Source: Anammoximicrobium sp032229885 | GTDB lineage: Bacteria > Planctomycetota > Planctomycetia > Pirellulales > Pirellulaceae | DNA length: 19,328 nucleotides | Assembly (NCBI GenBank): GCA_032229885.1 | Contig: JAVYAJ010000030.1 | Coordinates: 1-19,328 of the forward strand | Direction of reading: 5' to 3' | Shown: positions 1-6,427 of the stretch, piece by piece | Layout of the letters: the number at the start of each line of letters is the position of its first letter | How positions within the stretch are numbered: the first letter of the stretch is position 1 | Position numbers and translations under genes: made by a program | Notes under the pieces: generated by a model | Told to the model about the DNA's origin: nothing | Database searches by the model: none | The model's input: only the letters and a program-made list of their open reading frames with translations

Positions 1-41
1 CGAAGGCCAACGTCAACGTGTCACCGCGGCCCGATGAATAT

Positions 42-123
42 GGCCTTCGGCCAAAAGAGGCGCGCGCAGCGCCGGTCCTGGGGCGTTGCCCCAGGCTACG
101 GTGAGCGGAGGCCTTCGGCCAAA
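42..123. repeat. Duplicated GGCCTTCGGCC palindrome flanking a hairpin
   Basis: The 14-base sequence GGCCTTCGGCCAAA occurs at 42-55 and again at 110-123. Each copy begins with a small palindrome (GGCC-TTC-GGCC). Between them lies a perfect 8-bp hairpin, CCTGGGGC-GTT-GCCCCAGG, at 77-95. Inference: this is a composite of planctomycete-type dispersed intergenic repeats. Its function is unknown. Confidence 0.7.
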
Positions 124-127
124 TAGA

Positions 128-163
128 TTCAGCGGCCCAAACAGGTTCAGCGTCCCAAACGGG
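128..163. repeat. Two tandem copies of an 18-bp unit
   Basis: The unit TTCAGCGKCCCAAACRGG is present at 128-145 and 146-163, with 16 of 18 positions identical. With only two adjoining copies and no spacer it is not a CRISPR array. Confidence 0.75.
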
Positions 164-272
164 CTGCCCGACCGCGTGCTATTGGCCGTTGGAGTCATAG
201 TCCGTATCATGCGCGCGCATCTGGTACACCGGTCTATATAGTACACTTTTGGGTTGCGGGAACTGGCCCGCG

Positions 273-383
273 TTAATACGCTGTCCAATCGTAATTCTCG
301 GGTTATCGCCCTCGCCGGCGGGCGGGATTGCCGCGGTCTGGAGACCACGGCTACGGCCCTATTCAGCCGTGACGGCCTGCTCG
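273..383. repeat. 111-bp dispersed element, copy 1 (decayed ends)
   Basis: This segment aligns without a gap to 11707-11817, with 82 of 111 bases identical by my hand count. The shared core is an imperfect palindrome, CCGCGGTCTGGAGACCACGG, identical in both copies (331-350 here). The left end, TTAATACGCTGTC, matches the left terminal repeat of copy 2 well. The right end, GACGGCCTGCTCG, is degraded, so the ends of this copy no longer pair well. It lies 53 bases upstream of the start codon at 437 and so probably in the promoter or leader of that gene. Inference: a non-autonomous MITE-like or other palindromic dispersed element. Confidence 0.75.
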
Positions 384-436
384 TTCGAGCCGCGCCTCGA
401 GTCCGCGAATTCGAGCCGACAGGGGAGAAAAGCGTG

Positions 437-1642
437 ATGAATTCTCGCCAGCGAGTGGCGGCGGCGATGCGGCATGCGATCCCGGATCGCGTGCCCGTGA
501 TGTGCCAGGTCGCCTTGGGACACTATTTCCTTCACAGCCGGCACGCGCCGCCGGAGATCTGGTTTGACAGCGAGGTGTTCGTTCAGACGCTGAGCGAGTT
601 CCAGCAGCGTTATCGATTCGATGGGTTTCTGATCAACCTGCCCGGCCGGCCGACCAATTGGGGCGATTGGATCCGCGATCAACGGCGCGCGGGAGACAAC
701 CTGGTCCTGACGTGGAACGACGGACTGGTCACGTCGTTTCCGTCGGACGACAACGCCCAGACGTTGCAGGCGGACGGCAGCGACCTGCCGCGGGCGGATC
801 CGGCGCACGTCGATCCGGCGGATCCGGCCACCTACCGCATCCCCGGCTATGTCTGGAACACGTGGCACGCGCCGACGTTGTTCGATATTCCGGCCGAGGC
901 CGATCTCGCCGACCCGGCGGCGTACCCCGACTGGCTGACCCGCGGTCTGCGGCTGGCCCGGGCGGCTTGTCCGGAAGTCTCGGTTCACATGGAGGTATTC
1001 TCGCCGCTGACGCACTTCCTCGAACTGTTCGGCTACCAGCCGGCGTTGATGACGCTGTTGGACGCGCCCGAGTTGTGCCATCGGCTGCTGGACCGTTTTA
1101 CCGACATGGTGAGCGCCATGGTTCGGTGCTATGGCCCCTGTCAGCCGGACGCCATCCTGATCAGCTCGGCCTTCGCCGGGGCGGGCTTCATCAGCCGCGC
1201 CATGTATCGCGAGTTCGTCGTCCCGTACGAGCGGCGAGTCGTCGCGGCCATTCACGGTTACGGCATTCCGGCGTACACGCACACGTGCGGGGCGATCGGC
1301 GATCGTCTGGACCTGATGGCCGAGACCGGGTTGGATGGGATCGATACGCTCGATCCCCCGCCGTTGGGCACGGTCGACCTGGCGCGGGCCAAGGCCGAGT
1401 TCGGCTCGCGACTGTTTTTCAAGGGCAATCTGAACGCGGTTCACGAGATGCTGTACGCAGACGAGCCGGAGTTCCGCCAGGCCGTCCTCGACCGGCTGCG
1501 GATCGGCAAGCCCGGATCGGGCTATATTTTGTCGTCCGCCTGCTCGGTCGCGCCGCGGGTGACGCCCGAGCGGCTGGCCATGCTAAGCGAACTGGCAGAC
1601 GAGCACGGGAGGTACGACGCAGGTGAAGGTCGTCCTAGCTGA
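437..1642 (+). CDS. Uroporphyrinogen decarboxylase-fold protein, corrinoid methyltransferase-like
   Basis: A 401-residue protein of the URO-D superfamily (TIM barrel), which includes haem-pathway decarboxylases and zinc-dependent methyltransferases such as MtaA, MtbA and CmuA that move methyl groups between a corrinoid protein and a thiol. The N-terminal pattern RQRVAAAMRHAIPDRVPVM is typical. His282-X-Cys284 (YTHTCG) and Cys369 (SSACSVAP) match the His-X-Cys...Cys zinc site of the methyltransferase branch, so I favour that over true uroporphyrinogen decarboxylase. No corrinoid-protein gene lies nearby, so the methyl donor is unknown. The ATG at 437 was chosen because GGGGAG at 422-427 sits nine bases upstream and homology begins there; the frame is open back to 254 only through the 111-bp repeat. 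The end overlaps the next gene by 20 bases. Confidence 0.85.
   Translation: MNSRQRVAAAMRHAIPDRVPVMCQVALGHYFLHSRHAPPEIWFDSEVFVQTLSEFQQRYRFDGFLINLPGRPTNWGDWIRDQRRAGDNLVLTWNDGLVTSFPSDDNAQTLQADGSDLPRADPAHVDPADPATYRIPGYVWNTWHAPTLFDIPAEADLADPAAYPDWLTRGLRLARAACPEVSVHMEVFSPLTHFLELFGYQPALMTLLDAPELCHRLLDRFTDMVSAMVRCYGPCQPDAILISSAFAGAGFISRAMYREFVVPYERRVVAAIHGYGIPAYTHTCGAIGDRLDLMAETGLDGIDTLDPPPLGTVDLARAKAEFGSRLFFKGNLNAVHEMLYADEPEFRQAVLDRLRIGKPGSGYILSSACSVAPRVTPERLAMLSELADEHGRYDAGEGRPS
1607..1625 (+). promoter_or_regulatory. Ribosome binding site fixing the GTG start of topB
   Basis: GGGAGG at 1607-1612 lies ten bases before a GTG codon at 1623, from which the reading V-K-V-V-L-A-E-K-P-S matches the conserved topoisomerase III N-terminus. 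The site is inside the end of the upstream gene, which suits translational coupling. Confidence 0.7.
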
Positions 1643-4235
1643 GAAACCGTCGGTGGCTCGCGAGATCGCGGCGTTCCTCGGGGCTCGCTCGCGCGGCGAG
1701 GGGTATCTCGAGGGCGGCGGATATCGGGTCACGTGGGCGTTGGGACATCTGGTCGCGCTGAAGGAGCCCGACGAGTACGATCCGACGCTGAAACCCTGGT
1801 CGCTCGAGACGCTGCCGTTCATCCCACCCCAGTTCGAGCTGAAGCTGGTTCCCGAGAAACATGCCCGCGCCCAGTTCGCCGTCGTGCAACGCCTGTTTCG
1901 CGCGGCCGACGAAATTATCTGCGCCACGGACGCCGGGCGCGAGGGCGAGCTGATCTTTCGCTATGTGCTGACGATGGCCGGGTGTGAACGCAAACCCGTG
2001 CGCCGCCTGTGGCTTAGTTCGCTGACTCCGCGCGCCATCGACGAGGCGTTCCGCCACCTGAAGCCGGGCGCGGCATACGACGACCTGTACGCCGCGGCCA
2101 AGTGTCGCAGCGAAGCGGACTGGATCGTCGGGATGAACGGCACCCGCAACTATACGGTTCGCTTTGGCGCGGGCGGCTTTTTGTGGAGCGTGGGGCGTGT
2201 CCAAACCCCCGTACTGGCCCTGATCGTCCAACGCGACGACGAGATCCGGACGTTTCGGCCCGAGCCGTTCTGGGAGCTGTTGACCAGGTATCGCGACACG
2301 CTGTTCAAGTTCGCGGGCGAACGTTTTCGGGATCAGAACGCCGCCGAGCGCGCGCTCGAACAAGTTCTGGGGCGGCCGCTGCGGATCACCGAGGTCGACC
2401 GCAAACACGAACGAACGCCGCCGCCGCAGTTGTACGATCTGACCGAGCTGCAACGCGATCTGAACCGCCGCTGGGGAATGTCCGCCGCCGAGACGTTGTC
2501 GGCCGCTCAAACACTATACGAGCGCAAGCTGTTGACTTATCCGCGCACGGATTCCCGATACCTGACCACCGATCTGAAGCAGGAGATTCCCGAGATTCTG
2601 CGCAAGCTGCGGGCACTGCGCGGCGCGGATCTCGAGCCGCTGGACCTGGCCGCGCTGCGGTTCACCCGCCGCATCATCGACGATCGCAAGGTCAGCGACC
2701 ACCACGCGATCATCCCCACGGGAAATCTGCCGGAATCGCCCGGCACGGCCGAGCGGCGCGTGTTTGACGCCGTTGTCACCCGGCTGATCGCGGCGTTCTA
2801 TCCGCCGTGCGAGAAAGAGGTGACCACGGTCCACGCCGTGTCCAACGACGTGCCGTTTCGAGCCAGAGGCCATCGCGTGCTCGCCGCCGGCTGGACGGCG
2901 CTGTACCCACCGGCCAAATCAGCCGTCGGGCAGCCGGCCGCCGGCGACAAAGCTCGCGACGACAACGCACTGGACGGCCAGACACAGGACGGCAGGACGT
3001 CCGACGCCCCGGCGCATGACGAGCAGGCCGACAGCCAGAATCAGATTCTTCCCGCATTCACGCCGGGCGAACAGGGGCCGCACGAACCGTCGATCCGACA
3101 AGGCGAGACGACGCCGCCCAAGCCGTACACCGAGAACACGCTGCTGGGCGCCATGGAAACCGCCGGTCGGCTGGTGGACGACGACCAGTTGCGCGAGCTG
3201 CTCAGACAGCGAGGGCTCGGCACGCCCGCCACCCGCGCGGCCATCATCGAGACGCTGGTGAAACGCAACTATGTCGTGCGCGACAAGAAAACGCTGAGCG
3301 CCACGGACCTGGGCCGCTATCTAATCGCGGTCGTCGAGAACCCCGAGTTGAAATCGCCCGAGTTGACCGGCCAGTGGGAGGCCAAGCTCCGTGAAATCGA
3401 GTCCGGCCGGCTGGACCCGCGGCAGTTCATGGCCGAGATCGCCGAGTACACGCGGCGGATCGTGGCCTGTGCGGATCGCGAGTCCGTGGACGAGTCCCGC
3501 TGGGGCGACTGTCCACGCTGCGGCCGCCCGGTGATCCAAGGCCGCCGCGGCTTCGGCTGCTCGGGCTGGCGCGACGGCTGCGCCTTCGTCCTGTGGCCCG
3601 AATATCAAGGCCAGCCGCTCAGCCCCGCGGATATCCGTCAGTTGTTGCAGCACCACGTGTTGAAGCGGCCCGTGCGAACCGCCGACGGCAGTGACGCCAT
3701 CCTGACGCTGACCGCCACCGGATGTCTGACCGACGTCCCGCTGCCACGGAAATCGCCCACGGGCGGGGGCGTGCAGCGACGATGGGCGCAAAGCGGCGGC
3801 CCGCGCGGTTCGAAGTCCGTCCGCGGCCGACAGAAACCCGAGCGTCGCCGTTCGGCGGGCCGGCCGCGCGTGGCGGAATCGCCCGGGACACACTCGTCCA
3901 CCGCCGGACCGCCTGTCTCCAAGCCATCCGGGGCGGCCGCGCGGGTTCCGAACGCGCCCGCCGCCGCGCCGGCGGGCGCAGGCGTCGTGGGCACGTGCCC
4001 ACTGTGCGGCGCTCCGGTCGTCGAGCGGTCACAGGCGTTCGGTTGCAGCGTCCGCGACTGCCGATTCGTCATCTGGCGAACGATCGCCGGCAAGCGGATC
4101 ACCGCCCGCACCGCCAAGACTCTGCTGGATCGCGGCCAGACCGCGCGGCTGAGCGGCTTTCAATCCAAGGCAGGCAAACCGTTTTCCGCCAGCTTGCGCC
4201 TGGTCGATGGACAGGTCAAGTTCGTCTTCGATTGA
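1623..4235 (+). CDS. topB: DNA topoisomerase III (type IA) with two C-terminal zinc fingers
   Basis: An 870-residue type IA topoisomerase that passes one DNA strand through a transient break in the other and resolves recombination or replication intermediates. The N-terminal TOPRIM domain shows EKPS and D103-A-G-R-E107-G-E109, the Firmicutes-like TopB variant of the acidic motif. The catalytic tyrosine is Y306 in LLTYPRTDSR, and PKPYTENTLLGAME is also conserved. Residues about 432-488 form a D/Q/A-rich insert. Two four-cysteine fingers follow the core, C630/C633/C646/C653 and C792/C795/C808/C813, joined by a basic, Pro/Arg/Ser-rich linker (about 705-790). The start is GTG. It overlaps the end of the methyltransferase-like gene, so the two are probably co-transcribed. 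Identification is firm; the cellular partner helicase is unknown. Confidence 0.96.
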   Translation: MKVVLAEKPSVAREIAAFLGARSRGEGYLEGGGYRVTWALGHLVALKEPDEYDPTLKPWSLETLPFIPPQFELKLVPEKHARAQFAVVQRLFRAADEIICATDAGREGELIFRYVLTMAGCERKPVRRLWLSSLTPRAIDEAFRHLKPGAAYDDLYAAAKCRSEADWIVGMNGTRNYTVRFGAGGFLWSVGRVQTPVLALIVQRDDEIRTFRPEPFWELLTRYRDTLFKFAGERFRDQNAAERALEQVLGRPLRITEVDRKHERTPPPQLYDLTELQRDLNRRWGMSAAETLSAAQTLYERKLLTYPRTDSRYLTTDLKQEIPEILRKLRALRGADLEPLDLAALRFTRRIIDDRKVSDHHAIIPTGNLPESPGTAERRVFDAVVTRLIAAFYPPCEKEVTTVHAVSNDVPFRARGHRVLAAGWTALYPPAKSAVGQPAAGDKARDDNALDGQTQDGRTSDAPAHDEQADSQNQILPAFTPGEQGPHEPSIRQGETTPPKPYTENTLLGAMETAGRLVDDDQLRELLRQRGLGTPATRAAIIETLVKRNYVVRDKKTLSATDLGRYLIAVVENPELKSPELTGQWEAKLREIESGRLDPRQFMAEIAEYTRRIVACADRESVDESRWGDCPRCGRPVIQGRRGFGCSGWRDGCAFVLWPEYQGQPLSPADIRQLLQHHVLKRPVRTADGSDAILTLTATGCLTDVPLPRKSPTGGGVQRRWAQSGGPRGSKSVRGRQKPERRRSAGRPRVAESPGTHSSTAGPPVSKPSGAAARVPNAPAAAPAGAGVVGTCPLCGAPVVERSQAFGCSVRDCRFVIWRTIAGKRITARTAKTLLDRGQTARLSGFQSKAGKPFSASLRLVDGQVKFVFD

Positions 4236-4276
4236 CGGCCGTCCTGTCCGCCTCGGCGTGGGCGGGACACAAGAAG

Positions 4277-4296
4277 GGCCACGCTCGGTCGTGGCC
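4277..4296 (+). terminator. Possible hairpin terminator after topB
   Basis: A perfect 7-bp stem, GGCCACG-CTCGGT-CGTGGCC, lies 41 bases after the topB stop. No T-run follows, so it is at best a weak or factor-assisted terminator. The rest of 4236-4464 holds only a weak promoter candidate. Confidence 0.35.
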
Positions 4297-4373
4297 GCGG
4301 ATGCCGCGAGGGACGGCAGATGCGGCATCGCGCGCCTTGCACACTGTCCGGGCGCAGGCCGCGCGGCGACAGG

Positions 4374-4401
4374 TTGTCGGCGGTCCCTCGTCTGTTAGAC
4401 T
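4374..4401 (+). promoter_or_regulatory. Weak sigma-70-like promoter candidate before the esterase fusion gene
   Basis: TTGTCG (4374-4379) and TAGACT (4396-4401) are 16 bases apart, each matching four of six consensus positions. It is 63 bases upstream of the ATG at 4465. Such matches arise by chance, so this is only a candidate. Confidence 0.25.
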
Positions 4402-4464
4402 TGTATCCGTCGTCCGCCCCCACGTGTCCAGCGGCGAATCATTCCTTTCAGCGAGGACGCAGCG

Positions 4465-6144
4465 ATGTTTTCACGTTTTGTTCGATGGATCTGTGTGGCG
4501 ATAGCCTGGGCCGTCATACATCCGTGCGACGCGGCGGATCCAGCGCACGGGCCGGCCGATCTGGCGCTGACATTCCGCTCGCCCGCCAGCGGTCAGGATC
4601 AGCCCTACCGAATTTATCTGCCCAGCGCGTACGACGGAAAGACGCCGCTACCGCTGCTGATCGCCATGCACGGCACCGGGGGCAACCACAACAAGTACTT
4701 CGACGATCCTACCTACGCCAACGGCATCTATGTGCGGGAGGCCGAAAAACGGGGCGTGGTCCTGTTGTGCCCGTCCGAGGGCGACCCGCTCGGGCTGCCC
4801 ACCGAGTGGCGGGGGTTGGGCGAAGTCAACGTGCTGGGACTGCTCGAACAGGTCTGCGAGCGATTTTGCCTCGACCGCGATCGGATCGTGCTCAGCGGCC
4901 AATCCATGGGCGGGACGGGCACGACTTATCTGTGCTGTCGCTATCCCGAGCTGTTCGCCGCCGGCATTCCGCTCGCCTCGACCTACGGCCACCTGACGCT
5001 GCTCGAGAACCTGCGCCACGTGCCGATGTTCTATGTGCACGGCGCGAAAGATTGGCCCGTGTACGCCAACGATGGCCCGATTCCGATCACCAAACGGCTG
5101 AGCGAGCTGGGGTACAACGGCCAGTTGTGGATGATTCCTGACCAACCGCACAACACGATGTCGGTCAGCACCGAGCGGGTGTTCGACTGGGCCGTTCGGC
5201 AGCGTCGCGTGACCCATCCGCGTCGCGTGACGTTCCGCGCATACCTGCCGATCCATGGCCGCGCGTATTGGACCGAGATCCAGGCGATCGAGCAGATCGG
5301 CGGATTCGGCGAGATCGACGCGGCCATCGAGCCCGACAATCTCGTGACCGCCTCGATCCGCAACGCGACCCGGGTCGCGATCCGTCCCGAACCCGAATTG
5401 CTGGATCTGGCCCAGCCGATCGAAGTCCGCGTCAACGGCGCGCGGGCGTTCCAGGGCACGTGCACGAGCGACGAAGAAATTCGTCTGACCCTCGATCCGG
5501 ACGGCTGGAAAGGCCGGGTGGCGCCGCGCCAGATTCGTCCGTTCACTGCCTATCGCACACATAAGATCGGCAAGGTTGTCGAACCACCAACCCCAGCCGG
5601 CGCGGCGGAGACGTCGATGGGCGCCTGGATGACCAACGCCTTTCGCGACGCGACCGGCGCCGACATCGTGATCTACAACCGCGATCACAACCGAGGCATT
5701 CCGCTGGAGAAGGGTCAGGACGTGTATCTGGTCGACCTGATCAACTGGATCCGTCCGTGCGACTGGCGCTTGTATCAGTTCAGCATGACCGGTCGCGAGC
5801 TGCGCGAGATCATCGAAGACAACATTCGCAACGAAGCCAAAAACGCCCGCTTTCTGGTTCAAGTCGCCGGGTGCTCGTACAGCTTCGACCGCTCGCGTCC
5901 TCAAGGATCGCGGATCGTACAGACCGATCTGGAGCCCGAGCGGGTGTATCGCGTTGTCTGTGAGGGACACGCATTGACGCGCACCGATACCATGTACCTA
6001 GCCGGACACTATGGAAAGATCCCGTACGAAATCTTGGACCTGACCAGCATTTCGACTGCCTGGCGCTACATCGATCGCTGTGGCGGAAAAATCGACGGCC
6101 GACTCGAAGGCCGGGTCAAAGACGTCACGCCGCGAGCCGATTGA
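4465..6144 (+). CDS. Secreted alpha/beta-hydrolase esterase fused to a 5'-nucleotidase C-terminal-type domain
   Basis: A 559-residue exported protein. A signal peptide covers about residues 1-24 (cleavage near PCDA-A). Residues about 45-250 form an alpha/beta-hydrolase of the PHB-depolymerase/dienelactone-hydrolase type: HGTGG oxyanion region, nucleophile S147 in GQSMG, with D196 (GAKDW) and H229 (QPHNTM) completing a plausible triad. Residues about 252-365 look like a beta-rich linker domain. Residues about 380-540 resemble the 5'-nucleotidase C-terminal domain: ETSMGAWMTNAFRDATGAD, LTG-like MTGRELREIIEDNI, then FLVQVAG and RPQGSRI. The usual N-x-GGIR loop is replaced by N405-RDHNRG, so nucleotide binding is doubtful. 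The normal metallophosphatase partner domain is absent. The ATG follows GAGG at 4453-4456. The substrate is unknown. Confidence 0.85.
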   Translation: MFSRFVRWICVAIAWAVIHPCDAADPAHGPADLALTFRSPASGQDQPYRIYLPSAYDGKTPLPLLIAMHGTGGNHNKYFDDPTYANGIYVREAEKRGVVLLCPSEGDPLGLPTEWRGLGEVNVLGLLEQVCERFCLDRDRIVLSGQSMGGTGTTYLCCRYPELFAAGIPLASTYGHLTLLENLRHVPMFYVHGAKDWPVYANDGPIPITKRLSELGYNGQLWMIPDQPHNTMSVSTERVFDWAVRQRRVTHPRRVTFRAYLPIHGRAYWTEIQAIEQIGGFGEIDAAIEPDNLVTASIRNATRVAIRPEPELLDLAQPIEVRVNGARAFQGTCTSDEEIRLTLDPDGWKGRVAPRQIRPFTAYRTHKIGKVVEPPTPAGAAETSMGAWMTNAFRDATGADIVIYNRDHNRGIPLEKGQDVYLVDLINWIRPCDWRLYQFSMTGRELREIIEDNIRNEAKNARFLVQVAGCSYSFDRSRPQGSRIVQTDLEPERVYRVVCEGHALTRTDTMYLAGHYGKIPYEILDLTSISTAWRYIDRCGGKIDGRLEGRVKDVTPRAD

Positions 6145-6427
6145 GCGCAGGTGCTCGCGGCGCGGCCTCGCTGTGTCTGACCACAACCAAACACGCGCCC
6201 GCGAGGGCGGCGCTAGGAACGACGGATGCGACGGAATCTCGCCTGTTTTCGCTGACGACAGACCGCCGCTGATTCACGACGATTCAGACGGAGCCGGATC
6301 GCGACGCCGAACGAATCGCATTGAACAATACTGTTGCTGTCCGGCCGTCTGGAACGCGACCCGCGCCGGGATGGGCGAGCCGCGTGTGGGCTCGAAGGTC
6401 GGAGACGTAAAAAAATCGGAGACGCAA
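6145..6427. other. Intergenic spacer before the ceramidase-like gene
   Basis: The frame of the downstream gene stays open through this spacer back to 6080, but the translated segment is low-complexity, lacks homology-like features and overlaps the preceding gene's end, so I treat it as noncoding. A 9-base direct repeat, TCGGAGACG, occurs at 6399-6407 and 6416-6424, separated by a T and seven A residues. The second copy supplies the GGAG ribosome binding site for the gene starting at 6428. Confidence 0.5.

Larger units (their letters stand above)
1..272. other. Noncoding repeat-rich intergenic segment
   Basis: No convincing gene lies here. Both strands have open frames, but they run through short palindromes and tandem repeats and lack ribosome binding sites. 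The first 165 bases hold two copies of a GGCCTTCGGCC palindrome, a perfect 8-bp hairpin and a tandem 18-mer, listed separately. An AT-rich patch at 233-250 contains a -10-like TATAGT at 237-242, but no -35-like hexamer sits at the right distance, so I do not call a promoter. Confidence 0.6.

Noticed and set aside
128..163. CRISPR array
   Set aside because: There are only two adjoining 18-mers, no spacers and no cas genes.
233..250. Promoter at the TATAGT patch
   Set aside because: No -35-like hexamer is present at 15-19 bases upstream.
13..348. 111-codon - strand frame
   Set aside because: It translates the tandem 18-mer, palindromes and the 111-bp element; the similarity of its start to another frame near 11800 is due to the shared repeat, not to a protein family.
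359..1444. Long open frame on the - strand (361 codons)
   Set aside because: It is antisense to the methyltransferase-like gene, very Arg-rich, and its codons mirror the GC-rich third positions of the + strand gene.
6080..6427. N-terminal extension of the ceramidase-like protein
   Set aside because: The extension overlaps the preceding gene and precedes the signal peptide, which would then be internal. The start at 6428 has a suitable GGAG.
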